Of a stretch of 64,000 nt of DNA, positions 53,035-63,405 are shown one piece after another. The stretch lies in the NCBI GenBank assembly GCA_033816765.1, contig CM066295.1, forward strand, positions 2,480,001-2,544,000, read 5' to 3'. Source of the stretch: Nothopassalora personata (taxonomy: Eukaryota > Ascomycota > Dothideomycetes > Mycosphaerellales > Mycosphaerellaceae). Each line of letters begins with the position of its first letter. Positions within the stretch are counted from its first letter, which is position 1. Position numbers and translations under genes: made by a program. The notes beneath the pieces were generated by a model that had not been told where the DNA came from, did no database searches, and saw nothing but the letters and a program-made list of their open reading frames with translations.

Positions 53035-53459
53035 TAAGCCTAATTGTACTAGATCGTGACAAAAGTCACCTAATCCTTAGTAGCTGCTACTAAAGATTTA
53101 CCCATAACTAGGCTGCAGCCTGGATGCACTCTTGGATCGTGACATCGAAGATGTATTTCGCGTCGAGGCAATGAAAATTATAGAGTAGGTATCGAAGATC
53201 AATTTCGCTCGATCGCGTATTAGTGCCGCTCTGGAAAGATGGCCACCTTACGATATCCTGATGCAACCATAAACGTCATACATATTCATTCCCCACTCCA
53301 TTGATGCTGTCCAGATCCCGAACAATACTCCAACCCTTCAAACACCACATCAAGTACTCCATCCACCGCCTGCGACCCCAAACAACTCCTTGCCAACACC
53401 CAAGATACCGACACAATACCTTACACCCTCCCCATCGACACCTCACAACACCCGCCAAA
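53035..53459. other. Right border of the repeat block and promoter region of the isomerase gene
   Basis: Normal dinucleotide use returns within about 100 bp. The last 150 bp are C/A-rich, like a fungal leader. They also hold an in-frame upstream ATG (53,304) open into the isomerase frame. Confidence 0.5.
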
Positions 53460-54353
53460 ATGTCTATCGACCCCGCCGCCAGCATCACCGCCCGCGTCGC
53501 CGATAAACCCCTCACCCCCATCGAATCCGCCAAACGCAAAGCCGCCTACCGCGCCGTCGCCGACCACTTCTCCCCCACCATGCACTTCGTCGGAATCGGC
53601 TCAGGCAGCACAATCGTCTACGGCGTCGCAGCAATCAAAGATGCCCTCGTCGCCAACCCTCCCCCACCCGGGCACAGGAACTGGTTCGTGCCGACAGGCT
53701 GGCAATCGCGAAAAGTCATCGAAGCCGCAGGTCTGACTCCCATCGCCTTCGACTCGCTCCCCGCCGACACCCTCCTCGAAGTCGCATTCGACGGCGCAGA
53801 CGAAGTAGACGAAGAGTTGAATTGCATCAAAGGCGGCGGCGCCTGTCTCTTCCAAGAAAAACTCGTGGCCTGCCGCGCGAAGAAATTCGTCTGCATAGCA
53901 GACTACCGGAAAAACCAGAGCAGATTGTTAACACAATGGCCCACAATCCCCATCGAAATCGCACCTCTAGCCTACGCGTGCGTCTTGCGGGAGCTTCGCG
54001 CGTTAGGGTCCCCCGCGCCGGTTCTGAGAGAGCACACGTCGAGCAAGACGGGACCTGTCCAGACGGACCAGAGTTTCTACATTGTGGATGCGCCGTTTAA
54101 GCAACTGCTGACGTCGAAGGATGTGGCGGAAGGTAAAGACGGGTCGGGAAAAGATGGGATTTGGGATGTTGATACGTTAGCGACGAAGATCAAGGGGATT
54201 GTTGGAGTGTTGGAGGTGGGGTTGTTCCATGGGATCAATGGGATACAAGCGCAGGCGTTGGGACTGCAGGGAGGGGAGAAGCCGGTGGCGGTGTATTTTG
54301 GGTTGGAGGATGGGGAGGTGGAGGTTCGAAGGTGTCGTGAGTTGGAGCAGTAG
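53460..54353 (+). CDS. rki1: Ribose-5-phosphate isomerase A
   Basis: Interconverts ribose-5-phosphate and ribulose-5-phosphate in the non-oxidative pentose phosphate pathway. Single exon, 297 residues from the ATG at 53,460 (context GCCAAAATG). Family signatures are GIGSGSTIVYGV (phosphate-binding loop), AFDGADEVDEEL (catalytic Asp region), CIKGGGACLFQEKLV and the C-terminal GLFHGI. The frame stays open upstream to an ATG at 53,304, which would add 52 residues rich in Arg, His and Ser and resemble a mitochondrial presequence. I chose the downstream start because it matches the usual length of fungal enzymes and has the better context. Convergent with the OTU protease gene, with 521 bp between. 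Confidence 0.93.
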   Translation: MSIDPAASITARVADKPLTPIESAKRKAAYRAVADHFSPTMHFVGIGSGSTIVYGVAAIKDALVANPPPPGHRNWFVPTGWQSRKVIEAAGLTPIAFDSLPADTLLEVAFDGADEVDEELNCIKGGGACLFQEKLVACRAKKFVCIADYRKNQSRLLTQWPTIPIEIAPLAYACVLRELRALGSPAPVLREHTSSKTGPVQTDQSFYIVDAPFKQLLTSKDVAEGKDGSGKDGIWDVDTLATKIKGIVGVLEVGLFHGINGIQAQALGLQGGEKPVAVYFGLEDGEVEVRRCRELEQ

Positions 54354-54874
54354 ATGCAATGGAGGATGAGAAGGTGCTCTGCGTTTCAAGCGTTCTTTGC
54401 GTTGGCATTATCTAGTTAAAGAAGTAGCACGATTTATTCCGGGTTCCTCTCTGCAGGGGCCTGCGGGGACTCCGGGGACGTCTGCTCTATGGTGTAGCTT
54501 CTTCTTGTTCTTGTGAATCGTCATTGAACATTGCAAGCATGTGTCATAACCAGTGCCTGAGCCCTTCAGAGCAACCAGTCTCATGACATAGTATCCCTCC
54601 CTGTCCGTCCCGATAAGGGATTTCAAAAAAAACAACCCGTTGAACTCCTTGGTGTGGTGGTAATCCTGTACTGGCGCCCTCGCTATGCTGGTTCTTCTGG
54701 AAAACAGGCTTGTGGACTCCCATTCCGAAAATGCTGCCGGCGCTATGCTCTGCTTGTTCAAGAGTGAAAAGGACGAGGGAAATGGGTATCTTGCATCGAG
54801 GCCAGATGGCAAAGCAATGTTGTTGTGACGTGATGAAAGCGAAGGCCTGTTGTTCGTGGTAAGTCATGTTCGGC
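54354..54874. other. Convergent 3' flanks, no gene supported
   Basis: Lies between the 3' ends of the isomerase and OTU protease genes. Two minus-strand frames (to about 54,867) have no start context or motif and are probably 3' UTR or chance. Confidence 0.55.
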
Positions 54875-56579
54875 TCATATGTAGAGCGTCCGCATGGTGT
54901 CGACGACTGGAGGTGTTTCGGTCATGCCGCTAGCACGTAGCGAAATTCCCAGCTGCGATGGACTCTGTGTCCGGTCCTTCTTCGAGTCGGCTTGTTGTCG
55001 TTCCTTGCGAACTGCCTTCTGAGCCTGCTTCTTAAGCACTTTGGTCTGCGATGCAGATGGCCCTTGTTGCTTCTGCTTCGTCTTGCCGGCTCGTTGTTGA
55101 GATGGATCGGGCGGCTTTGGTCCATGGAGTTTTAATCGAATCGGAGGCTTGGCAGGTGTGTCTGATGGCGGTGTGGATGTGCTCAGCGATGCCTCCTTCT
55201 TGATGATAGCATCAGTGGGGAGATGCGTGCTTGGTTTGTTGTCACGACAATGTTGTATGGACTCTGGCTGGCTCGATGCCTCTGAATCGTAGCTGCCGAA
55301 GGACTCTTGACTGCCGTCGTACGTCGAGAGTTGTGATAGAGCATGCCGACTGTGCGAAGTCTGCTCTTTCTGGGCTCGCGATGCCCTGCTCATCCGCCTA
55401 TCCTGCTTCTTGTTCGGCCCATCGTGCACATCGCCATCACTGTCGTGGTCACGCTCAACGCTGGAGTTCTCGTGCTGAGACGATGAGCTGCCATCCCGCT
55501 CTGCGTCGAGCAGATCGGAGACTGCATTGTCAATGTTGCCCTTAGCAGCCTCAATGGCACGCTTGATGGTTGCTTTGTCTGCTATCCAGGGCAAGGGCTT
55601 CGCAACAACATCAATCATCCACGGAAGCACCTGAGGTGCTTGTGCAAGCTTTTCCCTCTGCCTCTGCTCTTCTTCCGGCGACAAGGCTTTCGGCGATACG
55701 TTGGGCATGCCGGTATGTGGTCCGTCAAGGTTTCGTATTGATGAATAGTGTTCCCAAGTGTGGTATGCAATGTGTGCTACTGGTCGTGATCCGTCACCAC
55801 CTTGGCTACCTGACACCACATAGGCAAAATCTCGTTGGTAGATCTTCACGTCGTAGTCAAAGGCGGAAGAAAAGGCCGTGATCTCCATGTTGTCTCCATA
55901 AGTTCCTCCTCTGGCCATGCTCTGCAGGTGGCTGTCAAAGACGCGATCGATGTCGGCTGAGGACGGAGGCGTGAAGTTCGCTGGCGACGAGTAGGCTCCA
56001 GCATTCTTCCGCTTGGGATTTCTTCTCATACCGCCACCGGGATGTACGTCGATGAATTGTTTGTAGTACGAGGCATGGTCACGCATGTAGTCTATGACAC
56101 GCGAGCGAATGGCGGCGTGTTCATTTTGGTGACCGTACAGCTGATCGGAGAGAGCGTTGAATAGGCAGTTGCCTGGTGACGACTGTTATCAGTATTTTGG
56201 CCGTGATAGTACTCGATCTACTCAGGGCGTGTATGCAAAGTTAGTAACGGCAAGTAGGTGGCACTCACCATCGCCTCGAATATCAGCAGCGTACAACCCT
56301 ATACCGCCCAAGATCGGAAATTCTTCGCCCATGGCAGAGGGGAGTCGACGACCTGGTGGGTGAATTAGCGAGATTCATTTGAGAATCACAGCCGACCACA
56401 GAGTCTCATGTGAAATGTTAACAGAGGAGGAGGAGGAGGAGGAGGAGGTGGTGGTGGTGGTGGTATTTGTGTGGAGGTGGGTGGTTAGGTGGGCAGCATG
56501 TGCGAGAAGCAGAACTCACCCTTGAAATCCAATCTGGCTGTTGCTGCTGCAGGAGCGCGTATGACGGCACAACACCGAA
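54875..56579 (-). CDS. OTU-domain cysteine protease (deubiquitinase), N terminus not resolved
   Basis: Removes ubiquitin from proteins; OTUD3-like by motif order. Exons seen: 56,520-about 56,579, then 56,269-56,352, then 54,875-56,172. The introns are 56,353-56,519 and 56,173-56,268. Splicing gives LDFKGRRLPSAMGEEFPILG, then GLYAADIRGDGNCLFNALSD with the catalytic Asp/Cys motif DGNC, then QLYGHQNEHAAIRSRVIDYM. IAYHTWEHYSSIRN carries the catalytic His. A UBA-like helix segment (ATIKRAIEAAKGNIDNAVSD) follows, then a long disordered, Ser/Lys-rich tail. No in-frame ATG was found in the first exon before a stop, so at least one more 5' exon is expected; alternatively translation starts at the ATG 56,330-56,332 (MGEEFP). 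Confidence 0.87.
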
Positions 56580-57586
56580 CTAGCCGGCTTTAGAAGAGGT
56601 TGAACTCTCCTCGACAGCTCTCCCTCGCTTGTTCTGCCATCCACCTCCGAAAGTACCGTGTGTCGGCGAGGTCGCGTGTGAGTTGTGTGGCTGAACGCGG
56701 TACAGCTTCAGGAGGAAGATGAGCTTCGCGTCTGCCTTTTACAAGCTGTGCTGGTCTCGAACAAACGACCGTCTGTTCTCGAGCCACCTGCAGGCAACTC
56801 CAAAACACTACTCGAGCTGTGCAACCAACGACAAACGGGAAGCATAATAATGCTTTAGCCGCTTTGTTGTTCATCCGCCGCCCGAGGCCCGCGTGAGTGA
56901 ATGATGCTGGCAACTGATTTCGTTCATGTGTTGATGTCGACTCGATGATGAGTCAAATGACGGCTGGTTCCTGTGACTGCCGTTGCTGCGCCACCCAGGA
57001 GCTTCTCCTCTTCTAATTCTAAGCATCTGTGAGCTGTCTCGCTTCATGCATCGACAGCATCCGTTTCTCCTCTTCCGCCACTCGAGAGAGCTGCTCACAA
57101 GATGCTTTGCCTTGCGGCCTCATCACATTGTCAACACACTCAACACCCTCAACACACACCATGAGGGTGCGTGCTCTCACATCGTGCATGAAACCTTTAG
57201 GCCGCTGTGCTCACGTGCATTGTCACAGCTGTTTCACCATTGCATAGAGTCACACTCGGAAGAATCGCCATCCTGTCTCCATCGCAGGAGACCGAAGACA
57301 CACCAGCCGCAGTCAGATCAGAGCATACTGTACCACTTTCATGTAAGGAGAATACGATAGCTTTGCTCTCGTGATTTCGCGTCCGATAGGCGAGCGGTAT
57401 CATCGGCTCGGCCTGTAGTCGGCGAGCTGCCAGGGCGTACTAACTCAGTCGACTATCTGCGTTCTGACATTTTGTTGGTTGATTGCTGTCACTGCCGTCA
57501 CATTCGCTTTCCCATTACTCTTGAACAGCTACAATATTGACTCTCCCGTCGACTAGCACTGTTGAAGCGTACACACGTACAACAAG
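56580..57586. other. Intergenic region between divergent genes
   Basis: Should hold the 5' exon and promoter of the OTU protease gene and the promoter of the D-amino-acid oxidase gene. A GAG/GTG triplet repeat (56,425-56,463) lies just outside this gap, in the second OTU intron. No other gene supported. Confidence 0.5.
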
Positions 57587-58980
57587 ATGGGCTCCAACAT
57601 CGTTGTACTCGGGTGAGATATGAAGATCGTTTGCAGATACAAGCATTGCTGACGGCATTTCAGCGCAGGTGTTTCTGGACTCACAACTGCTTACCTCTTA
57701 GCGAAGAATGGCAAGCACAACATAACTATCGTCTCAAAACATATGCCTGGTGACTACGACATCGAATACGCCTCTCCATGGGCCGGAGCAAATTACTTGC
57801 CGTAAGTCAGCAATTGAAGATCGCCTGGGCATTGCATTGTATATTGTCCTGCAGTTTGTTGAGCTTCATTAGTATGCCACCGTTTGCACCGACGCTGATT
57901 GATACAAGTGTTGCAAAGCCAGGCTCGCCATCAGAATCTTACGAACGCAACACATGGCCAGAGCTGGAGAGATTAGCCCGCGACATGCCCGAGTCTGGCA
58001 TTCACTTTCAAGGTAGGATGAACATGATCCATCAGTGCAGCTAGCCAAGCTGACGCTGCTCAGACGCATATCTCTATCGGAGGGAGAAGGATCGAGGATC
58101 TCCGGTGGAAGACTGGTTCAAAGAACTGATACGTCCCAATGCTTGGTTCAAGGATGTGGTACCAAACGTAAGCTCATTTAGAGTTGTTTGATCTGACCAG
58201 ATACTCACGATATGGCAGTATAAGAATCTGTCGCCCTCCGAATGCCCACCCGGCAGCGACGGCGGCACATCGTTCACCTCTGTTTGCATCAACACAGCAC
58301 TTTATCTACCATGGCTTACATCTCAATGCCTCAAACTCGGTGTCAAGCTGCGCAGAGGTGTCGTCTCGCATATCTCGGACGCAGCCAAACTCCACCACTC
58401 TGGCAGAACAGCAGATCTGGTCGTCAACGCGACCGGTCTGTCATCCCTCAAACTCGGCGGCGTAGAAGACAAGAACCTCTACCCAGCACGCGGCCAGATA
58501 GTGCTAGTCCGAAACAACCCAGGCAACTTCATGGGCGCCACATCAGGCACTGACGACGGCCCAGACGAAGCGGTGTACATCATGCACCGCGCCGCCGGAG
58601 GGGGCTGCATCCTCGGCGGATGTCTACAGAAGGGCAACTGGGAGAGTCAAGTTGATCCAAACCTTGCAACCAGAATCATGAAGCGCGCGATCGAGCTTTG
58701 CCCGCAGCTTGTACCAGAAGGCAAAGGCATCGAAGCGCTTGATGTTGTACGGCATGGTGTTGGACTAAGGCCAATGCGGACGGGAGGCATCAGAATTGAG
58801 AAGGAGACCATTGGCGGTGTGGCGGTCGTGCATAACTATGGTCATGGTGGCTACGGGTATCAGACTTCGTTCGGATGTTCTCAGGCGGTAGAGAAGCTCG
58901 TGAAGGAGGCTCTGGCGGCAAAGACTGAATCAGAGGCGGACAAGATTGGTCGTGTGCAAGCTCTGGTGTCAAAGCTGTGA
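57587..58980 (+). CDS. D-amino-acid oxidase, peroxisomal
   Basis: FAD enzyme that oxidises D-amino acids to keto acids, ammonia and hydrogen peroxide. Five exons: 57,587-57,612, 57,664-57,801, 57,873-58,012, 58,064-58,167 and 58,219-58,980. The four introns are 51-71 bp, GT-AG, and the spliced product has 389 residues. Splicing builds the Rossmann motif VVLGAGVSGLTTAYLL, then YASPWAGANYLPMPPF, RNTWPELERLA and DAYLYRREK. Later motifs are LVVNATGLSSLKLGG, the conserved substrate region HGVGLRPMRTGG and NYGHGGYGYQTSFG near the C terminus. The last three residues are SKL, a type 1 peroxisomal targeting signal, which keeps peroxide production inside peroxisomes. It lies 291 bp upstream of the Tvp15-like gene on the same strand. 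Confidence 0.95.
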
Positions 58981-59271
58981 TGGGCTGCAAAGTATGGAGC
59001 ATATCTAGCAGTATCTTTCACGAATGCTTCTGCCTAAATACATTGTAGAGATAAGGTGTGTGCGAAAACGCAGCGAAGCGAAACGCGACTGGAGGCTGGG
59101 AAAACGTGGCGCTGACGTCGTACTGTACGATGCAGGGGTGCTTTAAGAGCTCGCCGCATCGAGCTTGCAACGGAAACATCTACGACAGACCTGTCCTACA
59201 TCGACGACCTTCAAACGCACGGCGATACACGTACCCCAGTCAAGTCTGTCATAGAAACACCTTGCGACAAG

Positions 59272-59892
59272 ATGGACTACAGCGACGCATTGTCAGTAGC
59301 CGGTACGACTCGACAGTTGCCTGGAGCGCGCTGACCTCGATCACAGTCGATTCATCAACCTTGCAGTTGGTGTCTTCCTCATCTTGGGTGGTGTTGGCCA
59401 ATTCTTCCCGAGTATTGGAGTGTAAGACCTCGCGCGATCAGATCACATGTGACAAAAACTAAAGCTGCAACTCCAGACAAAATGTGATCATCGCAGTGTA
59501 CCTCTTTATCTTTGGTGTTTGTACGTACACAACCGCGCACAATAGGCTCTACCATCTCGTGCTAACACCTCCCTTGCAGCAACTGCGCTCCTCGGTACGA
59601 TCGTCATATCATTCATTCCCGCGTCGACGACTTACTTACACCCTTCACAGAATTCCAGATCCCACCCCAATTCGCCCGCTATGGCAACTTCATGTTCTCC
59701 TTCATCGGTCGCGGAGTCCTCTATCTTCTTCTCGGATGCATAACGATGGGCGACTACTGGTGGAAGTACGCCGCTGGGTCGATTGTGGCATTCGTCGGTG
59801 TCGCGTACATTGGTCTTCAGTTTGTGCCCAGTATTGAGCCACCTGCCAATATGAGGGATGCGGATCAGGGGTGGGGAGCTGAGCAGGTCTAA
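59272..59892 (+). CDS. Tvp15-like COPI-associated Golgi membrane protein
   Basis: Small multi-pass membrane protein of the COPI-associated/Tvp15 family, expected in late Golgi membranes. Five exons: 59,272-59,291, 59,347-59,421, 59,477-59,520, 59,580-59,594 and 59,651-59,892. The introns are about 55-59 bp and the product has 131 residues. The fourth exon is only 15 nt. Splicing gives MDYSDAFRFINLAVGVFLIL, then GGVGQFFPSIGVQNVIIAVY, SATALLEFQIPPQF as STALLEFQIPPQFARY, and FMFSFIGRGVLYLLLG. Four hydrophobic helices and a short polar C terminus fit the family. The first splice (GTCAGT donor at 59,292) was chosen because it alone keeps the frame into RFINLAVG. Confidence 0.85.
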
Positions 59893-61272
59893 GGAAGAGG
59901 CGTGGCATAGGATCGGGCTTTAAGAAAGAGCTGGTACGAGGGCTCGAGTCGGAAACAGCATGGCCAAAGCAGGGCCTATGGGCTTTTGCGAGCGGACGAA
60001 TAGCGAGTGGTATACTTAGGAGGGTTGGAAGTCTTTGATACTGGATTGAAAGCATTGTGGGATAGCAGGGCGCTTCGGCGCATTCAGGATTCACGTAAAG
60101 AGTATGACACAGTATGGTGAGCGGTGACCAGAGAGTACAATCACAATCCCTTGAGGCATACTTCTTGTGGACAGAGCACTGGGCTGTGCGTCCTGGCCAC
60201 GCTCGGAGGCAGTGAGGATTCTGGCAGGAACATGTCTGTGGCAGTATACTTGAGTCTGCTGATACGCCTCTCGTGAATCTACAGCATTCCTGACACCTCA
60301 CTGCTGACTCTTGATAGTGTGAGCAGCCGGATCTTCGCACGACCGTCTGGGCATCGATAAAAAGACTCCACCTAACGCGGCACGGTTCTCATCATGTGTC
60401 TCGTCCTGATCGAGTCTAGAAAAACTAGCCGACAAATCTCAACCTCGCGACTTGACCCTGGTACGACTGACATCTTTTTCCACCCGTACATGCTATCAGA
60501 CTCTGTTCACATCAGACAGCCAGCCGTGCTCCTCATAGGAGCATACCCGGAGAGGTGAGGTCGCAATTAGGTATCCAAGATCCCAGAGTCTCTCGTCTAG
60601 CTTACGGCACGTAATAAAAAGGGTTGGGCTGGACTTGTTTGATGATCTGCAGAGCTACAGTTTCCCCCCACGAATGACATTTTTGTGGTAGACGCGCACA
60701 CCCACGCTTGCGCCAGTATGGGATGTGGGATTGGATGAACCCTCTTGTACCTGCCGCTATGTGATCGAACACCCTCACAACAGGCTGGGGAGCGTTCGGT
60801 ACTCGATATTGTGGTTGTATGCAGTTAGACGAGAGCTAATATCAGTAACTAGATGTTTCCTTTCATTCGACCCATGGTTAGCAGCAGGCCATTCTAGCCA
60901 CGACATATCTGCTGAGTCAGGACGTCGTCAGTTTTGTGTCGCTAGGTTCGATAAGCACAATCTCTGTCACGTTTCCCCCGTCTTCCGGGCTTCGAAGCGC
61001 CAATAGGGACGGGGCCGAAGGTCATTGACTTGCCGTGCATCGCAACAACACTTATACCGGCGATGATAGTGTCGCGTAGCAGCACCAAGCATCAAATCTG
61101 GGAGAAACACAGTCACAAACAGCCAGCCTTGATAACGGACCCTGCCCGTGCCCCGTTTACGACAGGTTCATCCCCAGCATACACCCTGAACGGGCGTCAA
61201 CCGGGTCAAACAACCGTGCCAGCTTATACCGCCCCGCGATCAACCGTGTAAGAGTCTCAAAACTGATACGTT
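59893..61272. other. Intergenic region, no gene supported
   Basis: 1.4 kb between the Tvp15-like gene and sreA. Short frames on both strands have no motifs. Its right end is the sreA promoter. Long upstream regions are usual for regulated transcription factor genes. Confidence 0.55.
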
Positions 61273-61281
61273 TTATCAGAT
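61273..61281 (-). promoter_or_regulatory. SreA-type GATA binding site (ATCTGATAA) in the sreA promoter
   Basis: The plus strand reads TTATCAGAT, so the minus strand is ATCTGATAA, a perfect match to the ATCWGATAA consensus known for fungal SRE-type iron repressors. It lies 127 bp before the sreA ATG, consistent with negative autoregulation under iron-replete conditions. Confidence 0.6.
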
Positions 61282-61408
61282 CGTCTACTCCGCATCTCGG
61301 TTCCTTCTCAACAGTCTCCACTTGCTCTTGCGCCCTCGACATATCCTGCTCCAACTGAACCACAAAGACTCAAGTGTCGGCGACAGACCATTAGGTCAGG
61401 AGCGAATC

Positions 61409-62881
61409 ATGGCCACCAGCAATGCTGACAGCGGTACGGGCAGTGCGACAACCACGAGGCCCTTTTCACTAAGAATACCGACATTACTGCAGAGAGAGCC
61501 TTCACAACAGGACCTGGAAGTCGCCCGGCATCTCGTGGACTATAGTGCTCAGCCGTCAATGTCAGTGCCACAGCAGCAGCCGCCAAGATCCAGCAATGCG
61601 ATAGGGGAAATGCAACAAACACCTGCCCAACACGACTCCCGCCCTTATGACCAAAACTACCCTGGCGTGAGTCCGAGTTCGCAGCAGTACCAGGCAACTT
61701 CTCCTGCTATGTCTTCGGCAACCGGACCCGCATCAGTGTCTAGAGTCTCTACCTCCTTGACAAACAGTCTCCCAGCTGGGCAGATATGCAGGTAAGTAGT
61801 GTAGCACCGGAACACCAACATTGACTGACCCTTAAGCAATTGCGGAACCACCAAAACACCGCTCTGGAGACGGTCGCCTGCTGGTGCAGTCATTTGCAAC
61901 GCATGCGGTCTGTACTACAAGGCTCGAAACCAGATGCGACCTGTCGGCTTGAAGCGCGGCGCGCCAACGGTGCAGCCGGTTGAAGGACAGCGTCATGACC
62001 GAGGTCCATCGCCAGGTTCTCTGCAGGGCGGAGCGACGTATGTATCGGCAGATCAGAGTTGCGAAGGGACGTGCCCCGGCGGAGGAAGGTGCAATGGTAC
62101 TGGAGGACAGGAGGCGTGTGAGGGCTGTCCAGCTTACAACAACCGCATCTCGAAGACTGCGCAAGTCGCATTACGCCAACCAGATCCCGGACAGTCGAGC
62201 TCGTCGCATCCGCACGCCCATCCCGATCAGACGACAGTTGCCACTAGTGTGGTCATCGCATGTCAGAATTGCCGCACTACAATCACTCCGCTATGGCGCC
62301 GAGACGAAGCCGGACACACGATATGTAATGCATGCGGCCTGTACTATAAGCTACACGGAGCGCATCGACCAGTGCAGTTGAAGAAGGCAGAAATCAAGCG
62401 CCGGAAACGAGTGGTGCCTGCGCATGGCACAGCCTCGGAGGGTGGAACGTACATTGGCATGGCCATGAGTGAAGCGATGAGCGATGCGTCTGGACAATCG
62501 GAGCGAGCATCAATACCACCGTCGATGGTAGCGGCACCAATGACTCAGCGGGAGGAGATTCAACATGCGAGGCACAGTCAAGAACACCATGCGCCAGGCC
62601 CAATACCGGTAGACTTCACACATGCCTTCCGGCAGCATGACCAATTACGAACGACGAACGCGGAGGACAAGAAGCGTTCCTTCTCAGTCAGCGAAAAAGA
62701 GGACACCGTGGAGCCTTACCCTGACAATATCGATCCATCGCTACCACACCGAGGCTCGACAACGAGTAACGCAGCGACAAAGGAGAGTCGTCGACTGGAG
62801 TTACGTCAGGAAGCAGAGAGAATGCGATGGGCGCTGGAGCAGAAAGAAAGAGAACTTCGCGAAATGGATGAGGAGGGTTAA
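61409..62881 (+). CDS. sreA: SRE-type GATA transcription factor, iron/siderophore repressor
   Basis: Nuclear repressor that shuts off siderophore synthesis and high-affinity iron uptake when iron is plentiful. Two exons: 61,409-61,791 and 61,837-62,881. The 45-bp intron lies inside the first zinc finger, and the product has 475 residues. Finger 1 is at about 127-154 (CSNCGTTKTPLWRRSPAGAV, C-X2-C-X17-C-X2-C). The Cys-rich iron-sensing region is at about 203-225 (CEGTCPGGGRC and CEGC; spacing C-X3-C-X5-C-X8-C-X2-C). Finger 2 is at about 270-294 (CQNCRTTITPLWRRDEAGHT), followed by a basic KKAEIKRRKR stretch. The C terminus (about 440-475) is a coiled coil, as in SreA/Sre/Urbs1-type proteins. Two fingers flanking a Cys-rich region distinguish it from AreA/NsdD-type GATA factors. 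A matching binding site lies in its own promoter. Confidence 0.95.
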
Positions 62882-63200
62882 TGTTTGCTCCATGTGAAAG
62901 TCATGTTATGGGCTACAGCCACATGACACGACACTCTCTCGGATTTGTTGGTGACGGGAACACTGATTGACTGCAGCGTGTTAGCGTTTCAGCGTGGGAG
63001 GTATCAATATGCCTGGGCTGGGCTGCCGTTACTTACGGCATGAGAGTGGTCCGCTCCTGAGGTTCCGCTCAGCTCGGTTCTTGTAGTTACGATGTTGATG
63101 ATCTCAGCCCTCTTCTTCTCCCATTGCACTCGCGCTCAAGTTCCTCGCCATCTTTGCTGAGTTTTCAGTCCACTCATGGACCTGGTGTCAATAGCGCAGC
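62882..63200. other. Convergent 3' flanks, no gene supported
   Basis: Short gap between sreA and the minus-strand broken peptide gene. It probably holds 3' UTRs only. Confidence 0.5.
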
Positions 63201-63405
63201 CTAGCAGGCGGCCTGGCAGGCACCACAGCCAGCGTCACAGGTAGGAACACTTCCTACGCCGAAGACGACGCCTGCTGCAAGGTAGCAGGGCACCACGACC
63301 TTGGCACAGCCTGCCTGGCAAACGCCGTAAGCGACGAGGCCGGCTTGAGTGGTTTCGAGCCAGAGCGGCGAGGGTGATGGCGCTGGTGAGAGTGTTGCAG
63401 CGCAT
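63201..63405 (-). pseudogene. Small secreted cysteine-rich protein with a 1-nt frameshift
   Basis: From the ATG at 63,403-63,405 the frame encodes a signal-peptide-like MRCNTLTSAITLAALA. One nucleotide further on (near 63,355-63,360), the +1 frame gives ETTQAGLVAYGVCQAGCAKV, then VVPCYLAAGVVFGVGSVPTC and DAGCGACQAAC before TAG at 63,201-63,203. This mature part has seven cysteines. It resembles small fungal secreted proteins with the GVCQ.GC...CY.AAG...C...CQ.AC pattern; I cannot name the family with certainty. No GT..AG intron can repair the shift because the gap is a single extra base, so this is a pseudogene or a sequencing error. Confidence 0.6.

Noticed and set aside
14930..53050. CRISPR array, prophage or bacterial operon
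   Set aside because: Introns, RIP and LTR elements show a fungal nuclear genome; the repeats are LTRs and satellites, with no spacer structure.
52850..53062. Lys-Glu repeat protein on the minus strand
   Set aside because: It is only the translation of the (TTTTTC)n microsatellite.
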